A DNA stretch of 64,000 bases from NCBI GenBank assembly GCA_037976565.1, contig CP137673.1:2786218-2850217 (forward strand). The letters are read 5' to 3'. Source of the stretch: Mesocentrotus franciscanus. Taxonomy: Eukaryota > Echinodermata > Echinoidea > Camarodonta > Strongylocentrotidae. Below, piece by piece: positions 23,328 through 35,247 of this stretch. The notes under the pieces are model-generated. The model had not been told where the DNA came from, did no database searches, and worked only from the letters and a program-made list of their open reading frames with translations. The first letter of the stretch is position 1, and each line of letters opens with the position of its first letter. A program made the position numbers and the translations under genes.

Positions 23328-23860
23328 AGGAGTCATGTACGTAATCTACTCGACAGTGCAAAATACCAACGCGTGTACACGTATATTATACTATACATGT
23401 AATTGTACTACGATAATACATTTATACACAACGACACTTGAATAGTATACAACTCGGTATACGGACTTACATACTATGTGTTCAAAAAACAGCAGCTGAT
23501 CTACGTAATCTGATAAAACGTCACTTCATTCATGATACAGGCGCGGTATCAGTTCAATATATAGCCCCTGTCACCAGTGACACATTGATATCTGCTAGAC
23601 TATTATAATGATACTATATTATATACTGCATTGTAATCTATACTGTAGATTGTGCCCCAGCGTCCATATCCTTGACTATGTTTTTCGAATACATGTATGA
23701 TGCACAGTTCTTGGTATTATGCAGGTCCGGGTATTGAGTTGATATAATATATAACCCAAACACGTTATACATGACCACGGAGGGTCTATTGTTTGACAAT
23801 GATTCCGTCAAACCTCGCTGTCCAGCGCGCGTCATCACACCACAAACCCCTCTGTTGGAG

Positions 23861-23922
23861 CATGGACCTACGTAGTAGGTCCATGGTCGACATGGTCGAC
23901 AGTAGGTCCATGGTTGGAGGGA
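23861..23922. repeat. Nested small palindromes
   Basis: GGACCTAC and GTAGGTCC alternate around GTCGACATGGTCGAC, giving overlapping short palindromes. Confidence 0.6.
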
Positions 23923-24026
23923 GTCAGGATTTCCGGCAGAAGTTTGACGCCTACGAGCACCTGAGGCATTTGGGGTTTTAAAAAAATACTGCATGTGTCC
24001 AAAAATCACCAACAACAAACACAAAA

Positions 24027-24085
24027 AGATGATTAAAGCCCCTCTAGAGTGTTGGGAGCCCCAAAAATTTGATGGCAAAATTTCA
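24027..24085. mobile_element. Single end of the CCCTCTAAAGTGTT MITE
   Basis: TTAAAGCCCCTCTAGAGTG followed by GGCAAAATTTCACTTAA. An inverse end lies at 28147-28205. Confidence 0.6.
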
Positions 24086-24493
24086 CTTAAGATGTGGGCA
24101 TTAAAGTCATTCATAACAAAGATCAACTTAAGTGACTGTAACCCGAGGAAGCAGAGATAAGAAGGATAAGAATAGGGTAATCTCATTTTAACTTTTACCT
24201 GGATGGATGACACACAGTTATTTGCTTTATCCTCCCAACTGGACTTTGGTAAGTGAACATTTTTTGATATTTTTTTCCTCTATTTTTATGCACTGTTTTT
24301 AATAACTGTTGTATCTTTTTTTTATTTTTACAAAGCATGTCCTTTTTTCTTTTAATGTTAGTATGATTGGATGTATGTCAGAGGAACAGGATAAATTGTA
24401 TACTCTTAAATCTACCTTTCAGCAGTCAGTATTCATGTATTTACAATTTGATCTAAATTATATACCCTGATGCATTGGAAAATATAAATATTA

Positions 24494-27376
24494 TTGAATG
24501 TAGTTATGAATCCTTTAGCTGATATCGATCCAGATTTGAATTTGTATAATTTATTGAATACAAATTCTTGCTCTCACACACCAAATGAGTTTAACGTAAA
24601 GTTTCATAAACATCATGGTCTGAGTATATTACATGTCAATGCTCGTAGCCTTCAGAAAAATTTCGAAAAAAATTCAGAATTTATATCATCAATTCAAATT
24701 TCATTTTCAATTATTGCAGTATCTGAAACGTGGATTACTGATATACCACTTTTACCTTTTGAGCTAGAAGGTTATACATTTTTGAATTCCAACAGACTTT
24801 TTGGTCGAGGAGGAGGTGTAGCTTTTTTTTGTATCAAATCAGTTGAAATACCGAGTAAGAAATGATATTATTTGTAATGTGAATGAGATAATTAAATGAT
24901 TATGAATATATGTTTATTGATATCATAAATGATTGTTACATCAAAACTATAGTTGGTGTTATATACAGAAAGCCAAGTGGTAATATTAATGATTTCTTGA
25001 AATTTTATGATTATATGTTATGTAAGCTGAAGTGTGAACATTCGAACTTGTACATTACTAGGGATTTTAATATTGATATCCTTAAACATTTTCGTATTAC
25101 TGTCAATACTGCCTCTTTAATTGATAACATATTTACCAATGTTATAAATTCTACAGTTGATAGTGGAAGTTTGTGTGTGGACATTTCTGACCACCTGCCT
25201 ATTTTTTATCTTTCTCAAATTGAATGTAATGTAAATAAAGTATTAAATACTCAAATATTATCTCGCAAAATTACAAATGATGGCATTAATGCATTGATTG
25301 CGGAACTGCATGTTACAGATTGGTCCTCAATATATCGTTGCCTTGATGTGAATGAGTCTTATGAATTGTTTTTTTATCAAAGTTACTTAAAGCGTTCGAT
25401 AAACACTTACCATATATTAAACGTAAAGTAAAGAAACCTCATATCCGTAAACCCTGGATTACGGCTGAACTTTTACGTTATATTAGGAAAAAAAATAAGC
25501 TTCACAAATTGTTTTTGAATGATCGTTCTTCTTCTAATGAAAGTAAATACAAGACCTGTAGGAACAAAGTGAACCAAATTTTACGGCATGCTAAAAAAGT
25601 GTATCATTCTAACAAGTTGAAGAATACATGTATACAAAATAAAAATGTTAAGGGCACATGGTCTGTTTTGAATAATTTACTGAGAAAATCAACAAGTTCT
25701 CTTCCTAAGTATTTTATACATGATGATAAATGTGTCGATGATCCACAACAAATTGCAAATGAATTTAATAATCATTTCATTAACTCATGTACCAAAGCAA
25801 TTACTTCATTGCTCAAAGACGATTTTAAAGATTATCTGACAAATCCTAGTGTTGTTTCCTTATATCTAACATCTATAAATGAAAGTGAAATTATTGAAAA
25901 TTGTAAAAAACTGAAAAATACCAACTCATGTGAATTTGATTCTATAAGCTCTGTCATTTTAAAAAGAATTATCAATGCAATTGTCAAACCAGTAACACAT
26001 ATTTTTAATCTATCAACGGCTACTGGAATTGTTCCAGATAAACTAAAGATTGCTAGAATTGTTCCTGTTTATAAAAAAAATGATCGTCATACTGTACTTT
26101 TGAAAATTACAGACCTATTTCAATTTTACCTTCTTTGTCAAAAATACTAGAAAAGTGTATGCACAAACGTCTTTATTCTTACTTGAGTAGCAATAATTAT
26201 ATTATCAACAATCAATATGTTTTCCGCTCAAATCATCCAACTGTGCACGCTTTGATAGATTTACAGGACAAAATAATTGCAGCCATAACAAATAATAATT
26301 TTGGAATAGGTATATTTATGGATCTTTCCAAAGCTTTCGATATTGTGAATCACGACATACTTTTATATAAGCTCAAGTACTATGGTGTTAGGGGTATACC
26401 ACTTCACTGGTTTCAGAGTTATTTACATAATCGCTATCAATATACTGTAATAATGAATATTCTTCTGGTCGTTCCCTAGTAAAAAATGGTGTGCCCCAAG
26501 GATCTATCCTAGGCCCCTTGTTATTTTTATTATATATCAATGATATAGTTAAATCCTCTGACAAATTTGAATTTACAATTTATGCAGATGATACAACAAT
26601 ATTCTATACGCAACCCAATGTAATAGATTTAGAATATAATGCTAATTTTGATTTGTGTAAAGTTTCTAAATGGTTTAAAGCTAATAGACTTCTTATAAAC
26701 AAAAAAAAGACTAATTTCATGACATTTTTTTTAAAAAGTAAGTTTGAAACTTCAAATTCATTGAGTGACATTACCATTTGCATTGATTCTATTCCTTTGA
26801 AAAGGGTGATATTGACTGTAATTTGAAATGGAATACTCATGTGAACAATATTATTTGTAAAGTATCTAGATGTATTGGTATATTTAAACTGAAATACTAT
26901 CTTTCAAATCATGCTTTGTTCTCATTATATAATGCACTCATATTACCACATTTATCATATTGTGTTAGTGTCTGGGGTAACTGTAGTAAACTGAAAATGA
27001 ACACCTTATTTAAATTACAGAAAAAAGCACTGCGTATTTGTACTAGTAGCCATTATCTTGCCCACTCCGCTCCTCTCTTTATCAAGCTCAAAATTTATAC
27101 CAGTATCATACAGCAGTGCTAGGGTTCCTTTATTTTCATAATCTTCTTCCATATATAATTTCGAACATGTTCCCTACGAATCTTAGTATTCATAATTATA
27201 ACACAAGAAATCGAACCAATTTTCATCGTTGGAAAATTATGTTTATGTATGAAGAAAAATCTTCTCGGTGTAATCTCCCGGTGATTTGGAATTCATTACC
27301 AAAATATATTCCCCTTTGCAATGACCAAAGATTATTTTTAAAATATCTGAAAATTTACTATTTATCCAAATACTGA
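24494..27376 (+). pseudogene. Broken LINE with endonuclease and reverse transcriptase
   Basis: Consecutive frames carry parts of one LINE polyprotein. Endonuclease (24494-25431): SILHVNARSLQKNF, AVSETWI, RDFNIDIL (usually GDFN) and SDHLPIF. Linker and RT start (25509-26150): LKIARIVPVYKK. RT core (26135-26826): MDLSKAFDIVNHDILL, GVPQGSILGPLLFLLYINDI and YADDTTIFY. C-terminus (26823-27376): LPHLSYCVSVWG, LQKKALRIC and YNTRNRTNF. The frame changes between pieces, with at least six breaks, so the copy is inactive. Motif order fits the CR1/Jockey superfamily; the exact clade is not assigned. Confidence 0.88.
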
Positions 27377-27737
27377 CAGAAAAACTAATCATACTTTACA
27401 CTTTGCTGTTCCTCTGGCTTATGTCTTTATCCACTGTTTGTTTTTAATTTGTTTAGATGTCTTGTAGTAACAGAATAAGTTGCAAAACCAAATGATATCT
27501 ATACTTTAAGGGAACTTATTTTACAAGGCCTTTTGGCCTTATTTTAGTTTCCCTTTTTTTCATTCTCAACTTGTTAATTTGGTCTGTTTGATACTGTTCG
27601 AAATGATTTTTTTAAAACATTTCATATGTATTATATTTGCATGAATTTGTATGATTGCATGTATTTTTTTTTAATGTATAATATTGTAATGACCTATTGT
27701 TTTTATATGAAGATGGAAATAAATGAAGAACAACAAC
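27377..27737 (+). mobile_element. 3' end of the broken LINE
   Basis: AT-rich 3' UTR ending in GAAATAAATGAAGAACAACAAC, where a TTAA MITE begins. Confidence 0.5.
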
Positions 27738-27952
27738 TTAAATTGTATCATAACGTGAAAGAGGCTGTCATTTAAGACACATTTCTGCAAGGATTTTCAA
27801 AACAAACGTGTTTGAAGTCGAATATTGTATTCTTTTATCAATATTTGTCTTCAAACAGAATTCAAACATATTTTTTTTTTTTTTTTTTGGGGGAAATCTT
27901 TGCAGATTTTTGTCTTAAATGACATCCCCTTTCACATTATGATACAATTTAA
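27738..27952. mobile_element. TTAA foldback MITE
   Basis: Ends TTAAATTGTATCATAACGTG and the inverse CATTATGATACAATTTAA. The arms share GTCATTTAAGACA. The same family is at 59023-59268. Confidence 0.8.
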
Positions 27953-28146
27953 AGTCCCACTGTACTACCTGTAGCTACTTGATTGCTTCCACTATATAGA
28001 AAACAATGCCTAAGCGGTGCCTGTTGGTCCCCCATGATCCTCTTTTTCTTATATTTTTATTGAGAGCTGAGTTGATGAGATTACCACCTGTCAGTGACCA
28101 CGCTAATCCCTCTAATCCCTCCTGGCCAAACTAGTCCAGAGGGGCT

Positions 28147-28205
28147 TTAAGTGAAATTTTGCCATCAAATTTTTGACGAATTTAGGGCTTCCAACACTTT
28201 AGAGG
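28147..28205. mobile_element. Inverse end of the CCCTCTAAAGTGTT MITE
   Basis: TTAAGTGAAATTTTGCCATC and CAACACTTTAGAGGG mirror 24027-24085. The pair may be one MITE split by the LINE. Confidence 0.6.
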
Positions 28206-28978
28206 GCTACATTACCCCACTAATAAGGTTAATGTACATAAACGTCCAACACCTAGGGTTAGAGTTAGTGATAGGGTTAGGATAATAGGGGTAGTGTTAC
28301 CTAAGAAACTTGAGTCTTTAGAGTTAGCTTCATTGGTGAAGCGTTGGTTAGCCTACAAACGTGCGGTCAATTTTTGTGGTGTGGTATTTTAAAGTTGCTC
28401 CACGAACGATTTTCTGATTTAAAAAAAGGTTCTCAACAATAATGGTAAGGCGGGGGGAGGGGCGTTTGGGGATCGTGTCTTCACACGCTCATAGGACAAG
28501 TCCGTAGCTGTTACTTAGGATGACTAACTTCAAAATAAAGTTGTTAAAAAGACAAATTAAAAAAAGTATTCTTTTTGGACCGACGGCCTCGGGCAACCGA
28601 CAATCCACCGGACCAACATTGCCGGTCTCATAGACCTTTAGCCACACTTGCCGACGGTCCACAAGATCGACACTTTTCCACATCCCGGCCTTATTTACAT
28701 GTATGTCTTTGTTTTGTCGATCTCATTGACCTTTAATAGAGAACTTTCTTATTTTCTGCATCCTCTTGTGTGTTCCTTTGTTGTTGTTGTTATTGCTGTT
28801 GCCATTATTGTTCTTGTTGATGTTGTTGTGGTTGTTGTTCTTGTTGATTTTTTTTGTTTGTTATTTTAGAATCATTGGCTGTCTCTTTACTTGGTTGAAC
28901 AGCCGGGATATACAGCCCTCATGAAGGCATATGACATATTTCCGTTCTCCTGCATATTCTCCTTCTTTCACTTAAAAT

Positions 28979-29314
28979 TCAAACAGGCCCCGCCCCCACC
29001 TCCCCCTCTCCCTGATTTACCGGATAGACGCGGTTATCTCGTAAACCGAAGCTCTTGCCTCGCCGCAGTCGGTTATGAAGTATCGTCCGCCGCATGGGCG
29101 TGATGCGAAGGCCATAGTAGACCAGGAAAGTGAGGCCGAAGAGCGCTGCGGTAAAACCTACCAGAAGAGCAGTTCTGTCGTTCTTTCTCAGACCCTGAAC
29201 ACCGATGGGTACCCCGCCGATGATGGTGAGGAGAGCCAGGGTTATCGGGAGGAAGGCAGGTGTGGCTGCGAGGTGATATTCGGTCAGCCGCCTTAGGATC
29301 TCTTCCCGACCCGG
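28979..29314 (-). CDS. Putative exon with two membrane helices, partial
   Basis: A GC-rich island in AT-rich DNA. The minus strand is open for 111 codons between a TAA and a TGA. The translation has EEILRRLTEYHLAATPAF, a hydrophobic LPITLALLTIIGGVPIGV, a short charged QGLRKNDRTA loop, a second hydrophobic ALLVGFTAALFGLTFLVYYG, then a basic RITPMRRTILHNRLRRG segment. This hydrophobic, loop, hydrophobic, positive pattern looks like a real two-helix protein. No ATG opens it and no strong acceptor is visible upstream; a possible donor GTAAAT follows VYP. Family not recognised. It could be one exon of a larger gene or a decayed copy. Confidence 0.45.
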   Translation of the reverse strand, partial: PGREEILRRLTEYHLAATPAFLPITLALLTIIGGVPIGVQGLRKNDRTALLVGFTAALFGLTFLVYYGLRITPMRRTILHNRLRRGKSFGLRDNRVYPVNQGEGEVGAGPV

Positions 29315-29749
29315 TTATCGTTGCTTTACTAATTTTGTTCGTATTACATTATGATTATCACATAGATCACCAGTGCCTTGTCGGTAATTTCATTTCTTTA
29401 CATTAATAATTGAAAGATTTCCGGGGTGTCAGTTTCCGCTAGATAATTTTGATCTGAGGAAAACATTGAGCCGCTGATTTTAAATGAGTTGTACATTTTT
29501 TGCAGGTTTTTTAGTGAAGTAATTCGCCTGTTTAACTATGTCGCGTTACAGTAAACTAGCGGGTGGTGTGCATGTGGTAGCCAAGATACAGCGTACATGC
29601 GCACATCAACACGCGCATCTATTATTACGTCATGAAACAGTATATATATATCACGTGTTTAATATATACCTCATACATAGATTCATATTCACTGATTGGT
29701 CAAAACTATATCATATGACAAGGAGCATCTCGATCTATCATTGCGTCAG

Positions 29750-29806
29750 AGGGTTTGGGCGTTCTATCAATTGACCTAAGGTCAAATGATAGAACGCCAA
29801 AACCCT
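29750..29806. repeat. 57-base near-perfect palindrome
   Basis: Arms of 28 bases with two mismatches around a single central base. The centre reads TTGACCTAAGGTCAA. Confidence 0.9.
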
Positions 29807-30004
29807 GTGATAGTACGCCTAACCCCTCCGCGACTTTTGCACACACAAAACCCTGCGATAGAACTATATGGGAAATAAACAATTCAGCGAACGTACGGGA
29901 TTTCAAATGCCTCCAGCAGCCAACTCCCGCGATGTCACGGCGCTCACGCATTGCAATTTACGCTGAGCCGCAGTAGCTGCAGGACCTGTATAGCGCCAGC
30001 TAAA

Positions 30005-30092
30005 CATATTTACATCCTTCAATGTTTCATTTGGTCTACTTGTTTAAATGGAACTGTTGTGAATAAACGAAACATTGAATGATGTAAATATG
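30005..30092. repeat. Inverted repeat with 29-base arms
   Basis: CATATTTACATCCTTCAATG on the left is mirrored at the right with a few mismatches; the loop is about 30 bases. Confidence 0.85.
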
Positions 30093-30195
30093 ACCTACAG
30101 CTAGACCTACTAATGTATCAATGAAAAGGATGAGGTATATAAAACAAATATGGACTGCTCTGTAATCGGATGGTGATGGAAATTATTACTCCATC

Positions 30196-30271
30196 GGTGG
30201 TGTTCATACCGGCCATTCTATCACCACCTCGGCTTCGCCGCGGTGATAGAAGGGCCGGTATGAACACCACC
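30196..30271. repeat. 76-base hairpin
   Basis: A 19-base perfect stem (GGTGGTGTTCATACCGGCC), then a second 10-base stem TTCTATCACC, and a GC-rich loop. Length fits a pre-miRNA-like fold or a foldback element; there is no expression evidence. Confidence 0.85.
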
Positions 30272-30289
30272 AGTCCTTGGGAGTGATAT

Positions 30290-30454
30290 TAGGGACTTTT
30301 AGATTGTACACGACGAGAACGTGGACTGCCACGGTGACATCCTTTTAAGGTAATGTGACGTCCTTTTAAGGCACTGCCGGGCACGGGCCAGTGCCTTGAA
30401 AGAATGGCACACGTTGCAGTCCACTACGTCGACGTGCAAATCTAAAAGTCCCTA
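30290..30454 (+). mobile_element. 165-base MITE, first copy
   Basis: Inverse ends TAGGGACTTTTAGATT and AATCTAAAAGTCCCTA. The inside has paired CCTTTTAAGG motifs. Confidence 0.85.
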
Positions 30455-30619
30455 ATTTTCACCAGCATCCTCATGAGCAGTCAATATTTGTATATTATAT
30501 ACCTCACTTTAGAAATCTAGCCATCTGATTGGTCGAAATTGGAGTCGTGATTTTAGCCATGCCCGCCTACCAGTCAATAGTCTTTTAGAAGTGCCCTCAT
30601 ACCGCCTACCAGTCAATAA

Positions 30620-30784
30620 TAGGGACTTTTAGATTTGCACGTCGACGTAGTGGACTGCAACTTGTCCCATTCTTTCAAGGCACTGGCCCGTGCCCGGCAG
30701 TGCCTTAAAAGGACGTCACATTACCTTAAAAGGATGTCACCGTGGCAGTCCACGTTCTCGTCGTGTACAATCTAAAAGTCCCTA
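30620..30784 (-). mobile_element. 165-base MITE, second copy in opposite orientation
   Basis: Near-identical inverse of 30290-30454. It sits inside one unit of a short tandem repeat (CGCCTACCAGTCAATAGTC); the intact unit at ~30566 shows the empty site. Confidence 0.85.
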
Positions 30785-30954
30785 GTCTTTTAAAAGTGCC
30801 CTCATACCCGCCTACCGGTAATTGTCTTTTAAAAATGCCGTCATGCAGCGATCCCAATTGGTTTACGTGTTAAAATTGTCTTTGTGCAAGCGCGCACACA
30901 ATACAGTGCGTTTTGTTTGCGATTCCCAAATTATTGAAACTTTCGGTCATTTTT

Positions 30955-31190
30955 TCCAGCGAAGATTAACAGACAGTGTCTCAGATTTTCCGTGATTTTT
31001 TAACCAATCTTTACTCAATAAAAGGATAAGGTAAGAATTCTTGGTAGATTTTGGTTTCAATTCGGCATATAAAAAACATATCAATTGCTTTAATATTCGA
31101 GGTCTGGCTGTTGGCTCTCGGGGACTGCACATCCTCCCATGACCCCTTGAGCCTATAAAACAGCCTGCCCTCAATCGTTGTATTGCCCCG
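30955..31190. repeat. Conserved module, copy 1, with TATA-like motif
   Basis: About 155 bases align without gaps to 33577-33732. The + strand then holds CCTATAAAACAGCC. The minus strand is open over the conserved part and includes KSTKN, LSKDWLKNHGKSETLSVNLR. Nature unknown. Confidence 0.6.
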
Positions 31191-31204
31191 ATCCAACCTC
31201 CAAC

Positions 31205-31450
31205 CCCCAGCTCATTCTTCTCCTTTATTTTATTCTCTCTCTCTTTCTGTGCGCTGTTTGTGCGTTTGTGTGACTACCTCTCTTTACTTCTCCTCCTCCC
31301 TCTCTTTACTTCTCCTCCTCCCTCTCTCTCTCTCTCTCTCGTTGTTTTCACTACCTCCCTCTCTCTCTATCTCAGGCTCTCTCTCCCCCTTCGAACCGCC
31401 CACTTTCTCTAACCTCTCCAATCTCATCTCTCTCTCCCTCCCTCTCTCTC

Positions 31451-31512
<62 letters not shown>

Positions 31513-31620
31513 TGTCTCTCTGTCTCTCGGTCTCTCCCTCTCCCTCTCTCTCTCTGTCTCTCTCTCTCTTTCTCTCTGTCTCTGTCTTTACCCTTGTCAT
31601 TGTCACTCCACTTGCATCAC
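31205..31620. repeat. CT-rich microsatellite
   Basis: Long impure CT tract. Its 204-residue open frame is Ser/Leu repeats. Confidence 0.9.
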
Positions 31621-31904
31621 TTGTTTCTTTCTTGTCCTCAATCTCATCTTTTTCTCTGTATTTGTCTGTGGGATTTCCCCTTTATAGTCTCCCTCAATCT
31701 CCCATTTTGTCTTTCCTATTGCATTCGTCCCATGTTGTTAATAATGACTTCTACAACATTCTTCTATTTTTCCGAAGCTGAATTTATTACATTTTAGTAT
31801 ATGAAAACCTTTAGAGTGCATGAACAGAATAATCCGTTGATGCATATTAATTAAAATGTTAATACTCTCTTTAATTATCTACTGCTTTCTATTCTGTTTT
31901 TGTA

Positions 31905-31987
31905 TCATTATTGTTGTTATTATTAGTATTATTACTATTATTATTTGTTTTTATTATTATTAGTATAATCATCATGATTATCATCAC

Positions 31988-32021
<34 letters not shown>

Positions 32022-32054
32022 GTTGTTATTATATTATTTTTATTAATATCATTA

Positions 32055-32117
<63 letters not shown>

Positions 32118-32225
32118 CATGATTACTATCGTTAGCATTATCCTCATCATCTATTTCTACTATTATTACCAATATTATTATTATTACTATTACTTTTATT
32201 ATTATCATTATCATCATCGTTACTT
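31905..32225. repeat. (ATT)n microsatellite
   Basis: Extended TTA/ATT array giving Tyr, Ile or Asn runs. Confidence 0.95.
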
Positions 32226-33019
32226 TTTATCAAGGAGGAATAACTTTTTGAATACGTTTACACTCTTCCTGTAAACAAAATTATATTACTTCCTTAAATT
32301 AATGGTTATTTTCTTTATGAACGTAATGTGCATGAAAGTTTATTTGTTTTGACATAAAATTAATATTTTGCATATATATCCTGTTATCGGTAATTGTTCT
32401 GTTAAGTTTTCTCAATTCTAAATCAGCTTAATACAAATAATTATACAACGTCCATAAGCAGACGGGCTATATACATGATAGAAGCTTATTTTAACAGAAT
32501 TAACATAAATGAGTGTAAATTTATTATTTTCAGTATTATTTTGTATTTTAGTTTAATTCTTATTTAGCAGTATTGATACACTTTTTGTTGCTAACAATAT
32601 CGTATCATATATTACAAGCTATTTACTTGATAAAGCGCGTGATTTGATCGGTATGTATAAATTATCATTTTTAAAACATAAAGACAAATGTACAATAAAC
32701 GGCAATCACATCAAACGATACTAATTAATTGCATCATCTTAATATATTTTAACACACTATTCCACACAATCGTCAAGACGTAAACACCAGTTGCATATTA
32801 AATATTACAAGAAGATATTTAAACTCTATATTATACAAAATAAACTTTTCACATAAATTTTGGTATTACCCTGTCGATTCCCTCCCTCTGTCTTTCTCTA
32901 CCCCCCTCTATTATTAATATACACCCATCATAATATTTAATATTAGTACATAGTCATGACTATATTGGACGGAAAAGCATTCATCTAGTGTGAGAAAATA
33001 GAATTTACAATTTGTCTGT
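32226..33019. other. Non-coding AT-rich DNA
   Basis: Nothing recognised. Confidence 0.5.
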
Positions 33020-33025
33020 TATACC

Positions 33026-33158
33026 TCAGTCACATGCAGCACCGAGCACAATCTTAACCGACAGACTTTAGGCCGCGGAGACAATGACATTGTGTGTTCG
33101 GTGTAATGTCGGTCTGGTGTCGGTCTGGTGTCGGTCTCGTTGGTGTGACTGGGTGGAG
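33026..33158. mobile_element. Short MITE-like repeat
   Basis: CCTCAGTCACATGCAGCACC opposite TTGGTGTGACTGGGTGG, with three GTCGGTCTGGT units inside. Ends are only partly matched. Confidence 0.4.
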
Positions 33159-33576
33159 GTGTGTAGTGAGTGAGATGGTGATACATAATCAACATTTCTC
33201 ATTACTTCAAGACAGTTTCTATCGGAATACAGACACATGACCGGAACTCGACTTTATCTTTAATATTGGCGTACCAAGAAATTGTTTTAAAAAGGGGAGA
33301 GTGCTCCCTCCCCCATGGTCTGCAGACCAATTGCACTTGTTATTTTCTATTTTTCGCGCCTTCCAAGAAGGGGACGATGGGGGCGTTCGTTGGTTCCATA
33401 CAATGCTCGATATTGCACTGAACAAGATGCAACAATTTCCCCAGTTAATCAGTTAGATTTGTTTGTTCGTTCTGCACCACTGCCAGAGCCAGGCACATGG
33501 ACTACAATCACCAACACAAACATAAGTATGTAGATTACTACAATCTTTTTTCTTCTTCTCATTGCTTAGCATTTTC

Positions 33577-33870
33577 CCAGCGAAGATTAACAGACAGTGT
33601 CTCAGATTTTCTGTGATGTTTTAACCAATCTTTACTCAAGAAAAGGATAAGGTAAGTATTCTTGGTAGATTTTTGTGTTAATTCAGTATATGAAAGAGAT
33701 ATCGACTGCTTTAATATTCGAGGACTGGCTGTTTCTATACCGGCTCGCTGAAAAGTATAGTATATCGGCGCGCCGCCCACCCAGCGCGCCTCGGAGTGAT
33801 AACAGCGGATGCAACTTCCCCTTGAACGTATAAAAACAGCCAGTCCTCTCGTAGCAGTCGATATCTCTAT
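33577..33870. repeat. Conserved module, copy 2, next to the duplication edge
   Basis: Matches 30955-31110, then an inverted repeat (CGAGGACTGGCTGTTT and its inverse) and CGTATAAAAACAGCC. It ends about where copy B begins. Confidence 0.6.
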
Positions 33871-34040
33871 ACTACTGCAAATTCTTTTCCCTTCGATTCT
33901 GACATATTCTATAAGATTTTCAAACACAGAATTATTAAGAACATATAGGTGCATGAAATTAGTCATGATACAAGTACAGCGCAGTCATATTTACAGAATG
34001 ATTGGCAATACAAAAACAGGTCTGAATTTTCAAATATATT

Positions 34041-34980
34041 AATACGAGTTTTCATGGACTGTGTTCAAAGAATGCACATCGTCTTATTTCAAAGTCTAAA
34101 TATAATGTTTGCAAGTATCCAATTATTTGGGAGGTAAAATGTTGTAAACTACACCTTGGCATCGATATTACAAACCGCTTTTCTCCCCACGCTTACAGTA
34201 TATGCACAGAATCGTACTTTATTATCTTCTTGATTAATTGTGATACTTGCTTATGTTACATTGAGACATTGACCAAGATTTCATCATACGTTCAAATACA
34301 CACAATAAAACCTGTCATCGGAAACAATTCCTCTCAAACATGTTTAAAAATTAAAGAATAAATAATCAAAAATTTAAAAAATGTTATTAACTCCCATATC
34401 ATATTAAAAAGAACGTGGCAAGGTCATGGAGTTGGTGAAAGTCACCCCACTCTCTTTATTGGTGCAAGTATTTGGTATGTTCCTCGGAAAGGACGTTAAT
34501 ATGAGGTACAGTGTGGATGAGAATCGACACCTTTGTAGGAGGAAACCCCGGTGAAATGGTCATCCACTCATTCTCAATCAGGTGTCGGGTGTAGAGACCC
34601 GGTCGAGGGTCACAGTGATTCAGTTCGCTTCTCCCCCCAGACACAGGTGACGCCAAATATACCATGTAGTAGTAGTTAAAGTAGCCTAGTAGTAGTAGTA
34701 GTCAGTGGAGGATCCAGAGTGGGGGGCAGTGGGCCGGGCCCCTCCTGGCCAAAAACACAGGTAAAAACACCCTTTTTTGTTAAAAAAAAAGAAGACGGGC
34801 CCCCTCCCCTGGTGCTCAAGGAGGAGGGGGTGGATGTTGAGTAAAAAGAAAAAAGTGCTCCTTACCCCTCCCCGCTTATTCACCGGCTGACTGAGTCGCC
34901 GCTAAATATTTTTTCACGAATTGGGCCCCTCTCTGGCCTCTCCCTTTGCATCCAGCCTTACCCCTCCCCTCCCCCACTCT
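34041..34980. other. Insert in copy B flank
   Basis: No gene recognised. Includes a GTGGAGGATCCAGAG element end near 34704. Similarity to copy A resumes near 34945. Confidence 0.4.
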
Positions 34981-35247
34981 CTAACTTGTCTGTTAAAATA
35001 TAATGAGCATTGAATTTTCATTTACTGTTTTTCTATTGTTGGATCGATATCAGAAACTTGATTTGTCTACATGATATTTTGCTGGAAGAAGCCTCCCCCA
35101 CCACCCAACCCCCTGGAGAATAGAAATATACTTCAGTAAAGGCTTATCCCTCCAAATTTGCCAGAAAATAATTTGGGTTTCACCCCCCTCCTCGCCTACC
35201 GATACCCCCATTCAAACTGTTCCCACTACGCCTCCGCCTCTGTGGCT

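Noticed and set aside
23638..24213. 191-residue minus-strand frame
   Set aside because: Overlaps palindromes and a MITE end; no motif or coding character.
28250..28305. Telomere-like GGGTTAG words
   Set aside because: Only a few degenerate units; no array.
34456..34665. 69-residue minus-strand frame
   Set aside because: No motif, no splice support, and in a region lacking a counterpart in copy A; left unexplained.
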